From Polycladospora coralii (lineage in GTDB: Bacteria; Bacillota; Bacilli; Thermoactinomycetales; Thermoactinomycetaceae), in contig NZ_JACXAG020000005.1 in the NCBI RefSeq assembly GCF_014773435.2, positions 124,001 through 188,000 on the forward strand: DNA of 64,000 bases, read 5' to 3'. The position numbers and the translations under genes were made by a program. Positions 26,636-36,115 of this stretch are shown in pieces. Below the pieces are notes generated by a model. That model saw only the letters and a list, made by a program, of their open reading frames with translations. It did not search any database and was not told the DNA's origin. The stretch's first letter is position 1; every line of letters starts with the position of its first letter.

Positions 26636-27609
26636 CTGAACCGTACTGCTTTATACGAAAAGAATCGGAACGTCTTAAAATTTATAAAGATAAAAAATTA
26701 TTGAAGGAAGTACGAGTAAATGATTTTCTAAGGTTTTATATTCATGATTCATCGACACTAACTACGGATGCATTAATGATGTTAGCAGAAAAAGGAATTG
26801 ATGTCGTTTATTTTTCTCATAATCAAATGGTCGGTCGATTTATTGGGAAGGAAAATAAAAATGTGCGCTTACGCATTGCTCAGGTGGAAAGTCATCTGTC
26901 GGAGGAAAAAAGCCTATTGATTGCACGAAACATGATACTGGCTAAACTTAAAAATACGCGAACGAATTTACAGCGATTTTCACGTCGTCATGATCTGGAT
27001 CTACAGCATTCTATTTTAGCTTTAAAGCATGCGATGAAGAGTGCTATGGAAGCGGATCATTTGGAGCAGCTTAGAGGTATTGAAGGCGTTGCAGCTAAAG
27101 CATATTTTAGCTCATTTCCATCCCTTATTCTAAAGAAAGAATTTACTTTTAATTATAGAAGTCGTCGTCCAGCAAAAGATGAGGTGAATGCACTTTTAAA
27201 TTATGGTTATGCGCTACTACGTGCTGAAATAACAAGCGCACTTCAAGCTGCTGGACTTGATCCATACATTGGATTTCTTCATCGTGAACGATATGGAAGG
27301 GAATCGTTATCTCTTGATTTAATGGAAGAGTTTCGTAGTATTTTTGTAGATAATTTGATCATTAAAATGATTAATAAGGGGATGATTAAATCAGCTGATA
27401 TTGATCATGTTCAAGGTGAATTTCGAATTCGAGGTTCAGCACGAAAGCGTTTTATAGAATTATTTGATCAAAAGCGAAAAGATGAAGTTACGCATGAATT
27501 GTTGCAAAAAAAGATGAGTTATCGCGAGGTATTTCATAGACAAGCGATTTTATTAGCTAAATTCATAAAATCTGAAATGGATGATTACTATCCCTTTTTG
27601 ATTAAATAA
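26617..27609 (+). CDS. cas1: Cas1 integrase
   Basis: 330 residues. Conserved active-site elements are seen: Glu in RGIEGVAAKAYFSSF, His in PYIGFLHRERYGRESL, and the acidic LDLMEEFRSIFVD. The N-terminal beta domain begins MGTFYLTEPYCFIRKESERLKIY. ATG 26617 follows AAGGGGAAG and lies inside the end of cas4, so translation is probably coupled; the frame upstream to 26575 overlaps cas4 more and lacks a ribosome site. Forms the spacer-integration complex with Cas2. Confidence 0.96.
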   Translation: MGTFYLTEPYCFIRKESERLKIYKDKKLLKEVRVNDFLRFYIHDSSTLTTDALMMLAEKGIDVVYFSHNQMVGRFIGKENKNVRLRIAQVESHLSEEKSLLIARNMILAKLKNTRTNLQRFSRRHDLDLQHSILALKHAMKSAMEADHLEQLRGIEGVAAKAYFSSFPSLILKKEFTFNYRSRRPAKDEVNALLNYGYALLRAEITSALQAAGLDPYIGFLHRERYGRESLSLDLMEEFRSIFVDNLIIKMINKGMIKSADIDHVQGEFRIRGSARKRFIELFDQKRKDEVTHELLQKKMSYREVFHRQAILLAKFIKSEMDDYYPFLIK

Positions 27610-27621
27610 GGGGAGGAACTT

Positions 27622-27897
27622 GTGAAGCGAATTATAAGTTATGATATTGAAGATAACCGCCGGCGAAGTCAAGTTTTTAAACTGTTAAAAAATAATGGAT
27701 TGTGGATTCAATATTCCGTATTCGAATTGGATTGTGAGGAGAAAGACTGGCTTATTGTAGAAGAGAAACTGTCTGCTATACTCAAAGATGGTGATTCTTT
27801 ATGTATTTATACACTTTGCTGTTCGTGCTTAAAGAAAGTGCAATATAGTGGACAGCTACGTTTTCGAATCGAAGAAGATCAAAAGCCTATTTTATAG
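27622..27897 (+). CDS. cas2: Cas2
   Basis: 91 residues with GTG start after GGGGAGG. The ferredoxin-like fold begins KRIISYDIEDNRRRSQVFKLLKNNGLWIQYSVFELD, with the conserved early Asp. It is the structural partner of Cas1 in adaptation. The gene starts 12 bp after cas1. Confidence 0.96.
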   Translation: MKRIISYDIEDNRRRSQVFKLLKNNGLWIQYSVFELDCEEKDWLIVEEKLSAILKDGDSLCIYTLCCSCLKKVQYSGQLRFRIEEDQKPIL

Positions 27898-27922
27898 ATG
27901 GAGCAGATAGCGAGGTAATTAT

Positions 27923-28654
27923 ATGTACCGTTTACATATCACTGTACAAGCAAAAACCAAAATCAAGGGTCCAGGTGTGTTCACAAAAAGATTACACGCT
28001 TTTATTCTAAATGCGGTGAAAGAAGGAAACCCATTATTATCCGAATATCTTCATAATCGTAAAGATAGGCAACTTTTTTCTATTTATGCACATGAATTTG
28101 AAATCATGATTCACTCACCAAATCAATCTATTATTGAGTACTTGCAACGATATTTTTTACTTCATGATGATCTCGAACTATGGAATTGGAAAGGGAAAAT
28201 ACAAGAAGTCAATACAATATATCTATCCCAGGAGAGTTTGATGAAATGGCATTCAAATCGTATTACAATACATTTTATAACGCCAACAACCTTTTATCAG
28301 TATGGAAATTATTATCCACTTCCTGAAATCAATCGCTTATTGCTAAGTGGTGTAAAAGCTTATCAATTAACAGATGAGAATGTACTTCCAGATATTGATC
28401 TTGAATCGATTGCCCGCAGAATTCGAATTGAACATGCTGAATTCTTCACAAGAAGAGTAGATTTTAAAAAATTTAAAGTTATTGGCTTTTGTGGTAAATT
28501 AATACTAAGCTTAAGTAGCTTAGATCAAGTGGAAAGTGAAACCGTGTGGGAATTATTGGTGTACGGTTCACTTATGGGATTTGGATACAAAACGGCTTGG
28601 GGGTTAGGACAAACTAAACTCGAACCCTTTAACAATTTATTTCAAGTCCGATGA
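27923..28654 (+). CDS. cas6: Cas6 crRNA endoribonuclease (type I-D)
   Basis: 243 residues, last gene of the cas operon. It cuts the repeat transcript, leaving the 8-nt handle ATTGAAAC. The N-terminal RRM-like domain begins MYRLHITVQAKTKIKGPGVFTKRLHAFILNAV. The C-terminal Gly-rich loop is VYGSLMGFGYKTAWGLGQTKLEP. A catalytic His is likely among those in the first domain, not assigned here. Placement next to the leader is typical for I-D. Confidence 0.88.
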   Translation: MYRLHITVQAKTKIKGPGVFTKRLHAFILNAVKEGNPLLSEYLHNRKDRQLFSIYAHEFEIMIHSPNQSIIEYLQRYFLLHDDLELWNWKGKIQEVNTIYLSQESLMKWHSNRITIHFITPTTFYQYGNYYPLPEINRLLLSGVKAYQLTDENVLPDIDLESIARRIRIEHAEFFTRRVDFKKFKVIGFCGKLILSLSSLDQVESETVWELLVYGSLMGFGYKTAWGLGQTKLEPFNNLFQVR

Positions 28655-28834
28655 TCATATGCTTTGAAAAAAGACCAGTAGAGCGTCGGAAACGCGAAGA
28701 CTATTGATAGAGTAAGATTAGTTGAAATAAAATGATGTGGTTAGAAATAGCAATAGTATAAAAAGAACTCTTTTTTAGAGAACATCGGAAATGTAATTAC
28801 GAGTTCAATGAGAGACTGGGATTGAGAATTCGCC
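28655..28834 (+). promoter_or_regulatory. CRISPR leader
   Basis: 180 bp, AT-rich and gene-free, between cas6 and the first repeat. It contains promoter-like TTGAAA and TATAAA elements. Repeats at this end are uniform while the last repeat at the other end is decayed, which confirms this as the leader side. New spacers should enter at 28835. Confidence 0.8.
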
Positions 28835-31800
28835 GTGATAACGCATAGCACCTCATTAAGAGGATTGAAACAGTTTTTTTGACTCAACAATCCAGAAAAC
28901 CCCTTACAGTGATAACGCATAGCACCTCATTAAGAGGATTGAAACGCCAGAACTACGTGACATAACCAGAGTGGTCACCTTGCGGTGATAACGCATAGCA
29001 CCTCATTAAGAGGATTGAAACGTACTGTTTTTTCTAGGGATGGCTTCAACGAGGCAACGTGATAACGCATAGCACCTCATTAAGAGGATTGAAACATATT
29101 GGACTAGAGGACTTTTGAGACATTTGGATGATGTGATAACGCATAGCACCTCATTAAGAGGATTGAAACTTAAGTGACTATGGAAATGCCGAACGATTAA
29201 TCTTACTGTGATAACGCATAGCACCTCATTAAGAGGATTGAAACTCTGCATGGGCTTTCTGATTGCGACAGCTCATTTGGTGATAACGCATAGCACCTCA
29301 TTAAGAGGATTGAAACATCGCCAGTGCTGAACCCTCAGTTAAGTTTGTTAAAGTGATAACGCATAGCACCTCATTAAGAGGATTGAAACTATTCAGCCTT
29401 TTAATTGACTCTTGGACGTCTGTATCTAGTGATAACGCATAGCACCTCATTAAGAGGATTGAAACAGCAACTCATCACTTTAACTGGTTGGGATGCAAAA
29501 GTGATAACGCATAGCACCTCATTAAGAGGATTGAAACCTGAAAGTGTTTTACAATCAATGTAGTAATTCGTCGTGATAACGCATAGCACCTCATTAAGAG
29601 GATTGAAACGGCACTTTTTTTTATGCTATTCCCTTGACTTAACTGTGATAACGCATAGCACCTCATTAAGAGGATTGAAACAGACGTGTGGAGAAGCGAA
29701 TCCTTTGAGGCGACAAAAGTGATAACGCATAGCACCTCATTAAGAGGATTGAAACCTGCTAGCTTTTTTCCGGGATTCATAATGAGTTTTTGTGATAACG
29801 CATAGCACCTCATTAAGAGGATTGAAACTAAAGCGTCCTACTACACTAATGCTTGATGAGCTTGGTGATAACGCATAGCACCTCATTAAGAGGATTGAAA
29901 CCAATTTACGCGATTCATGGGACATTTATATTGAGGTGATAACGCATAGCACCTCATTAAGAGGATTGAAACGACGATTATCAAATAAAATATTCAAGCC
30001 ACCAGAAGTGATAACGCATAGCACCTCATTAAGAGGATTGAAACAAATGCAAAAAATCTTGCTCTCAACCTTAGATGGTGTGATAACGCATAGCACCTCA
30101 TTAAGAGGATTGAAACTACCTAGCACACTAACTAAAAACACCCTATTTTTTCGTGTGATAACGCATAGCACCTCATTAAGAGGATTGAAACGAGTTGCCA
30201 TCCTTTATAATGCGCTCTCTATGATTAGTGATAACGCATAGCACCTCATTAAGAGGATTGAAACCTATTAGTAATCTCTGTAGAAGTCTCTGTAGTATTC
30301 TGTGATAAGTGATAACGCATAGTACCTCATTAAGAGGATTGAAACGATATGATGTATGGGGAACTATTTAATCAACCGAAGTGGTGATAACGCATAGCAC
30401 CTCATTAAGAGGATTGAAACAATTTCCATTTCTTCATTCCCAATTGATGCGTAAGTGATAACGCATAGCACCTCATTAAGAGGATTGAAACTGAATGACG
30501 GCTTTGATGGTACGGGGAAGCAGGTAGTGATAACGCATAGCACCTCATTAAGAGGATTGAAACTGTCTTTCTACAGTTTTTCAATTCCAAAGATAAAAAA
30601 AGGTGATAACGCATAGCACCTCATTAAGAGGATTGAAACTCATCCATCGTTATCTCTCCTTTATTCCATAATAGCGTGATAACGCATAGCACCTCATTAA
30701 GAGGATTGAAACGTTGCCTTTTCTTTTGCTTTAGCTCCAAATTCAATTACTCGGTGATAACGCATAGCACCTCATTAAGAGGATTGAAACGCTCGAACTG
30801 ACGTCAAACCCTATAGGTTTGGACGTCCTAAGTGATAACGCATAGCACCTCATTAAGAGGATTGAAACGGTAGTTACGTCAATATTCTTAGGGATTACCA
30901 TTGTGTGATAACGCATAGCACCTCATTAAGAGGATTGAAACGAAAGAAGAGTAGAAAGAAGCAAGCTAAAGATGAAAGTGATAACGCATAGCACCTCATT
31001 AAGAGGATTGAAACCGCTCAATGTTTTACAATCAATGTAATAGTTCGTCTTATGTGATAACGCATAGCACCTCATTAAGAGGATTGAAACTCGAGATTAT
31101 CGACACGGAGAAGGACGAAATGTGCGTGATAACGCATAGCACCTCATTAAGAGGATTGAAACCGATCTGAAATGCAAGACATGAACGCAAAAATCGGTTG
31201 TGATAACGCATAGCAACTCATTAAGAGGATTGAAACTTTCGATAAACCGTTTGTAACTTCCAAAAACTTTTTCGTGATAACGCATAGCACCTCATTAAGA
31301 GGATTGAAACGGTATGGAGATGGTTAGTGATAAAGTCATCAGTTTCAAGTGATAACGCATAGCACCTCATTAAGAGGATTGAAACCATATACCAACAAAG
31401 GATAAAGACATTCTATTTACGTGATAACGCATAGCACCTCATTAAGAGGATTGAAACAGAAAGTAGTAACCTTTTTCAATTTCTTCTTCTTTGTGATAAC
31501 GCATAGCACCTCATTAAGAGGATTGAAACTGAGTTAATAGGGATCGGATTTTCTGTGTCGAAGTGATAACGCATAGCACCTCATTAAGAGGATTGAAACT
31601 CCAAAATCAATTTCCATGCGCTTATATATATGAGCGGTGATAACGCATAGCACCTCATTAAGAGGATTGAAACCTAAAGTTTCTGGGCAGGAACTAACTA
31701 AAAATCTTCAAGGTGATAACGCATAGCACCTCATTAAGAGGATTGAAACATTACCATGTAATTGGAACAATTCGCTATGCCTTACGTGATAACGCATAGC

Positions 31801-32113
31801 ACCTCATTAAGAGGATTGAAACTAAATCCATGAACGCCGTAAGCATCAGGGACGAAGTGATAACGCATAGCACCTCATTAAGAGGATTGAAACAAAGTCA
31901 TGGATAAATCAATGTTGGCACGAGTTTTGGTGATAACGCATAGCACCTCATTAAGAGGATTGAAACCCAGTTCTGCTTCATGGGTAACAAGATTGTCCAA
32001 GCGGTGATAACGCATAGCACCTCATTAAGAGGATTGAAACTGCCTTGCGATTTCGTTTAGCAATCCCTTGTAGTATGTGATAACGCATAGCACCTCAGTA
32101 AGGGGATCGAACT
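28835..32113 (+). CRISPR. Type I-D CRISPR array, 45 repeats and 44 spacers
   Basis: The 37-bp repeat begins GTGATAACGCATAGCACC and ends AAGAGGATTGAAAC. I located 45 repeat starts, from 28835 to 32077. Spacers are mostly 34-41 bp. Repeat 21 (30309) has a C-to-T change (AGTACC) and a 7-bp duplication of its own first bases in front of it. Repeat 33 (31200) reads AGCAACTC. Repeat 45 (32077-32113) has five changes in its 3' half, as usual for the leader-distal end. Spacers 10 and 30 derive from related targets. Crossing open frames on the minus strand that encode FNPLNEVLCVIT repeats are shadows of the repeat. Confidence 0.98.
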
Positions 32114-32247
32114 CCCCAGATGAAATTAGAAAGTTACTTTTTGTTTAGATGTAGATCTTGTTCTAAGATTCAGATATAGTAGGTTTAACTATCACTCCCC
32201 AGAATGTCCCTTCTGTCGAGTAAACAGTTAGGTTAAGGGGGAACAGA

Positions 32248-33366
32248 ATGGATTACATGGGGCATTATCTCAAACAGTTCACTCCACGGAAGAAAAAAGA
32301 GCGTTTTTCACACCTAGATGACTCACTTACTGAGTGGGGAGAGGAATATTTGACCTTGGCTGTGGAAGGAATCCGAGGTGAGGATTCCCTCAAAAAAATT
32401 GCGCTACACCTCAAACGGTTCATTGCGTTTTATGAAAATCGGTATGGCCATGATCAGATTAGCAAATTGATTAAACGTGATTTGGTGGATTGGCAGAAAA
32501 AGCTACTTGATGAAGGATTGGCGAGATCGACGGTAAATAACCATCTTGCTTCTGTGTCTGGTTTTACGAGCTGGGTCCATCGCCAGCAGCCAGATCTGTT
32601 TTATGGCAATGATCCAGCAAAAGGGATTGGTGAGCTAGAATTACCACCGCTTAAAGTGCGTGCATTGTCTCAGGAGCAAATTACGTCACTTAAAAGTTTG
32701 TGTGATCGGTTGGAATCGTATTACTGGCTTAAAGGAAGAAAAGCCAATCGTCCAGGTCAAGAACGACAAGTAAAGAAAAACGGGAGACCGTGGCGGGACC
32801 GCGCGATTATTTTTACACTCCTTTCAACAGGATTAAGACGTGCTGAGTTGGTCGGATTGGATTTGAACCAGTTGCAACCAAATGACGCAAATCAATTGCG
32901 ATCTGCAAGAAAGGCATGCTTAACTCGTGTGCTTGAGAAGGGAAAGACAGAACGAGAGGTGTATTTGTCTTATGATGCTAGACAAGCCCTTGCGGATTAC
33001 ATTGAGAAAGAGAGAGTGAGGGATGCGTCAGAGGAAGCGACAGCACTTTTTCTAACAGCAAGTAGTTTATCTGCTCGGAAAACTGATGGCCGTATGTCTA
33101 AGGATTCCTTGAATGATGTATGTTTGAAAGTGGGGAAATGGCATGACGGAGAAACAAACGATACGGAAAAGCACATTTCGCCGTTAAAACCGCATGACTT
33201 GAGACATACGTTTGCGGTCCAACTGGCACAAGAGCTGGCAAAACAAAAGGGAGCAGTAGATCCGTATGAGTTAGAACGACGGCTTGGCCATCGGTCAGAT
33301 CGGTACATAAAGCTTTATACCAATCCGCCTGAAGAGGTGGCAGCTGGTTATGTGGAGGAATTATAG
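32248..33366 (+). CDS. Tyrosine recombinase / phage-type integrase
   Basis: 372 residues. An N-terminal SAM-like core-binding domain (LTLAVEGIRGEDSLKKIALHLKRFIAFYENRYG) is followed by the catalytic domain with Arg in STGLRRAELVGL, His-X-X-Arg in PHDLRHTFAV, His in LGHRSDRY and the nucleophile Tyr in YIKLYTN. The set is complete. GTTAAGGGGG precedes the ATG. It starts 134 bp after the last CRISPR repeat, so it may mark a mobile segment joined to the locus. The 32114-32247 spacer contains no other gene. Confidence 0.9.
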   Translation: MDYMGHYLKQFTPRKKKERFSHLDDSLTEWGEEYLTLAVEGIRGEDSLKKIALHLKRFIAFYENRYGHDQISKLIKRDLVDWQKKLLDEGLARSTVNNHLASVSGFTSWVHRQQPDLFYGNDPAKGIGELELPPLKVRALSQEQITSLKSLCDRLESYYWLKGRKANRPGQERQVKKNGRPWRDRAIIFTLLSTGLRRAELVGLDLNQLQPNDANQLRSARKACLTRVLEKGKTEREVYLSYDARQALADYIEKERVRDASEEATALFLTASSLSARKTDGRMSKDSLNDVCLKVGKWHDGETNDTEKHISPLKPHDLRHTFAVQLAQELAKQKGAVDPYELERRLGHRSDRYIKLYTNPPEEVAAGYVEEL

Positions 33367-33383
33367 AGGAGGGGAATATGTTT

Positions 33384-33412
33384 TGTGAAGCATAAATTGC
33401 ATGTATAATTTA
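33384..33412. promoter_or_regulatory. Inverted repeat and promoter of the toxin-antitoxin operon
   Basis: CATAAATT and AATTTATG flank an 8-nt centre that overlaps a TATAAT -10 box. Toxin-antitoxin operons are usually autorepressed at such a site by the antitoxin. Confidence 0.5.
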
Positions 33413-33432
33413 TGCTCTACATGCGATATAAT

Positions 33433-33930
33433 ATGAGTAGAGTAGAAATCATTTATGTTGAATACCCAGATGGTTCAATACCTGTTTATGATTTACTAAA
33501 AGATATTGGAATCAAAGCTAAGCGTGATCCACTATTTGCAGAACTTTCTAAGCATGTATGGGATGGTTTTGATACTTTAGAACTCAAAGGGATTCCAGAT
33601 TGGAAAGCAGATTTCAGCTATGATTGGATGATCGAATCGGAACAAGGGTGGACTGTTCGAGTTGATCCATTAGTAAAACGTTTGAATCACGCCTATCCAC
33701 TATTCGAAATGAGAGTAAACGAATGGCGTGAGATTGGAGCACGAAAGAGAATGGGGTATGGATTCAGAGTCTTATTTTTCACCTATAACCAAGATGGTAC
33801 ACAATACATCTTTCTTGTTAATGGTATGGTTAAACAAGAACGTTCACCAGCACAATTTGAAAAACTCATTGCTGAAGCACTTCATATATACAATCAATTT
33901 CTAGAAGATAGGGAGGCATTTTTAGAATGA
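33433..33930 (+). CDS. HigB/Gp49-like (RelE superfamily) toxin
   Basis: About 165 residues from ATG 33433 (MSRVEIIYVEYPDG; the frame opens at 33412). It resembles the phage-derived Gp49-like/HigB group: RVDPLVKRLNHAYPLFEMRVNEWREIGARKRMGYGFRVLFFTYNQDGTQYIFLVNGMVKQERSPAQFEKL, ending in a long helix. Such toxins are ribosome-linked mRNA endonucleases. The N-terminal ~60 residues are longer than in minimal HigB. The antitoxin gene starts within 15 bp. Confidence 0.75.
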   Translation: MSRVEIIYVEYPDGSIPVYDLLKDIGIKAKRDPLFAELSKHVWDGFDTLELKGIPDWKADFSYDWMIESEQGWTVRVDPLVKRLNHAYPLFEMRVNEWREIGARKRMGYGFRVLFFTYNQDGTQYIFLVNGMVKQERSPAQFEKLIAEALHIYNQFLEDREAFLE

Positions 33931-33944
33931 AAGGAGTCAAGAGT

Positions 33945-34298
33945 ATGTATAAAGCGAGCAAAGTAAAGCATAAAGACGTGATGACGATGCTTGAAGAGAT
34001 TCCAGTAGTTAAAGAGCATAAAGAAAGCTTTGCAGTTCGGATGTCTCGTCAAATTATAAAAAGGCGGATGGAATTAGGCTGGACGCAAGGAAAGTTGGCT
34101 GAAGAAGTTAGCAAGTTGGGAGAACCGATGCAGCAGTCAACGATCTCTCGGATTGAAAGCAGTTCACCTGGAACTAAAGCGGAAACATACGACAAGATTT
34201 TAAAAGCTTTAGGGTATGTAGGAATTGAATTGTCTTTTAAAGATATTGAAGAAATAGATGGTGGGGATTTGCATATTCGCTCTGGATCATTTGCTTGA
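33945..34298 (+). CDS. XRE-family antitoxin (HigA-like)
   Basis: 117 residues from ATG 33945, which has AAAGGAG at good spacing; an upstream ATG at 33927 overlaps the toxin stop. The HTH is SRQIIKRRMELGWTQGKLAEEVSKL...QSTISRIESSSPGTKAETYDKILKALGYVGIEL. The order toxin-antitoxin matches HigBA. It is followed by a strong terminator, so the two form a closed operon. Confidence 0.85.
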   Translation: MYKASKVKHKDVMTMLEEIPVVKEHKESFAVRMSRQIIKRRMELGWTQGKLAEEVSKLGEPMQQSTISRIESSSPGTKAETYDKILKALGYVGIELSFKDIEEIDGGDLHIRSGSFA

Positions 34299-34303
34299 GA
34301 AAT

Positions 34304-34340
34304 GAGGCTGACTATCAAAAGTCAGCCTCAACTCTTTTTT
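34304..34340 (+). terminator. Terminator of the toxin-antitoxin operon
   Basis: GAGGCTGACT and AGTCAGCCTC form a 10-bp perfect stem, followed by AACTCTTTTTT. Confidence 0.9.
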
Positions 34341-34392
34341 AAGGGGTATCCTTTATCCCTTGTTTTATATTTTCAGGGTTTAGAAGCGAAGG

Positions 34393-34620
34393 ATGCGAGA
34401 TACCATTCCAAAAGAGATATTATTGAAACCAGATAAAAGTCGGTTTGGTGAGATTATTCGCAAGGGGTATTACAAAGAAGCAGGCTATGTAAATGAATTA
34501 GTAAAAACCTCTCGAATGGCTAAGTTTGGATGGATTAATAAGGAGATTATCACTAATTCGATAAACCGCTTTAAATTTGGTCTGAATAATGAGGCCGACT
34601 TGCTCTCGAACTTTGGCTGA
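34393..34620 (+). pseudogene. C-terminal remnant of a lasso-peptide cyclase (asparagine-synthetase-like)
   Basis: The 75-codon frame aligns to the end of the intact cyclase at 44384-46141: IPKEILLKPDKSRFGEIIRKGYYKEA against VPNKILTNPDKNTFTEVFRKGFSLEA, and WINKEIITNSINRFKFGLNNEADLL against WVKKDKIKESVDKFKYGFNNDFALL. It lacks the glutaminase-like and ATP-binding parts. It sits directly before a subtilase-like gene, the same order as in the intact cluster. Confidence 0.85.
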
Positions 34621-34664
34621 GGCATCATGGTTATTAAATATATTACTGGGAGTTGATTTCTTTC

Positions 34665-36083
34665 ATGAAGGTGGAGCCTACTTGGAAAAGGATTGGACTA
34701 GCGGAGCCACTTCCTGAAGCGTCGGGCTTGGGGATCAGTATCATTATTTTAGATGATATTATACCTCATGTCTCATTAGGTCATTTAAAAGGTAGAGTAA
34801 AGCAAGTTGAAGTTAATAAAGATTTGAGCATCACTTGTGACGAGGTGTTTGATGAACCATTAACAGATAAGGTGAACCAACATACTACAGCGCATGGTGT
34901 GATGACACTTAATCTCTTAGCGCATGAACCGTTTGCATACCTAGACGAACGATATACAGGTTTAGCCCGTTCGGCAGATTTTATTTTTCTTCCAACATCA
35001 AAACCCAGTCGCATCAAGGCGGGTCTAGAATGGATATTGGATCAAGATTGGAATGCTAAAATCGTATTGAATCTTAAAGGACAATTGGAAAGGGGATTTG
35101 TATTTCCAACAGCTGATGATCCCTACGTGGAAGCATTATCTCCTGCAATGGATTCAGGCTTGTTAATCGTTACAGCAGGAGGCAACTCTAAAGCCAATAA
35201 TAATCTACATTCCAATCAATTTTGGGTGATTGGTGGCTTTAATGATAAAGGCATGTACGATTCGACCCAGTATGAGCAACACCCATCAGCGTCACACGGA
35301 TTAAATGGCGATGGATACTTCCGTCCCGATATACTTGCCCCTTACACCTATATCCCCTTACCTCATTTATCTGGTGCAGGGTTAGATTACTTTGATGGGA
35401 CTTGTGGAGGGGCTACATTAGTTACGGGTTTAAGCGCTTATCTGATGTCCATGTTTCCTGATCTCACCTCAAATGATGTTCGCAACGTGTTGGTGAAAAC
35501 AGGGGATGAAATCACAGATTTACCCGCTCCTATCATAAATGGAGCAAAGGCGATTGAAGCAATAAAGGCTGGTTACCGGAATGATACGCCTCCGTCTGTA
35601 GAACCACTTGTAAAAGTAATTGATGAAAACCAGTCTCTCTTATCTCCTAATCCATTGGAAAGAGCACTTGCTCTCACTTCATTAATTAAAACGGACAAGT
35701 TAACCCGAGCTGAAATATGGAATCATACAGACGATGAGTCACCCATGGTAAAAAAGGTAGCCATTCGAGGACTGAGCCAGCCCGTTAACGATGACGAAAG
35801 GGAAAAATATTGGGAACGCGTATACCAAGAGTCGAGCGAATTGGGTGTCAGAGAGTACTGGGCATACATGTTGCTCAGCACATCGATAATAGCAGAATTG
35901 GACAAGTGGATGTCTCTTGTGGATTATCGATCAACGGATATTTGGATATGTATTAACTTATATTTACGAGAACATAATCCAGAAGCCCCAGAGATGGACA
36001 TCTCGTCTGACCCTGATCCTACTATCATGGATGCTACCATTAAACCCGTACTGGAGTGGTATAAACAATATAAGGAAAAGTAG
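34665..36083 (+). CDS. Subtilase-like protein with Cys at the nucleophile position (copy 1)
   Basis: 472 residues from ATG 34665 (MKVEPTWKRIG), the start that aligns with the paralog at 46154. The S8 fold is visible: Asp30 in SIIILDD, His77 in TTAHGVMTLNLL, Asn174 in VTAGGNSKA, and the nucleophile box GTCGGATLVTG with Cys247 where subtilases have Ser. There is no signal peptide or prodomain, so it is probably cytoplasmic. The C-terminal ~140 residues look like HEAT-type helical repeats (RALALTSLIKTDKLTRAEIWN). It survives in a decayed lasso cluster. Confidence 0.8.
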   Translation: MKVEPTWKRIGLAEPLPEASGLGISIIILDDIIPHVSLGHLKGRVKQVEVNKDLSITCDEVFDEPLTDKVNQHTTAHGVMTLNLLAHEPFAYLDERYTGLARSADFIFLPTSKPSRIKAGLEWILDQDWNAKIVLNLKGQLERGFVFPTADDPYVEALSPAMDSGLLIVTAGGNSKANNNLHSNQFWVIGGFNDKGMYDSTQYEQHPSASHGLNGDGYFRPDILAPYTYIPLPHLSGAGLDYFDGTCGGATLVTGLSAYLMSMFPDLTSNDVRNVLVKTGDEITDLPAPIINGAKAIEAIKAGYRNDTPPSVEPLVKVIDENQSLLSPNPLERALALTSLIKTDKLTRAEIWNHTDDESPMVKKVAIRGLSQPVNDDEREKYWERVYQESSELGVREYWAYMLLSTSIIAELDKWMSLVDYRSTDIWICINLYLREHNPEAPEMDISSDPDPTIMDATIKPVLEWYKQYKEK

Positions 36084-36115
36084 TCAGGCGTGTGGAATGG
36101 TATGATTTTTCCGCG

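Noticed and set aside
29006..31285. Several minus- and plus-strand frames across the array encoding FNPLNEVLCVIT or VITHSTSLRGLK repeats
   Set aside because: They are translations of the 37-bp CRISPR repeat, not genes.
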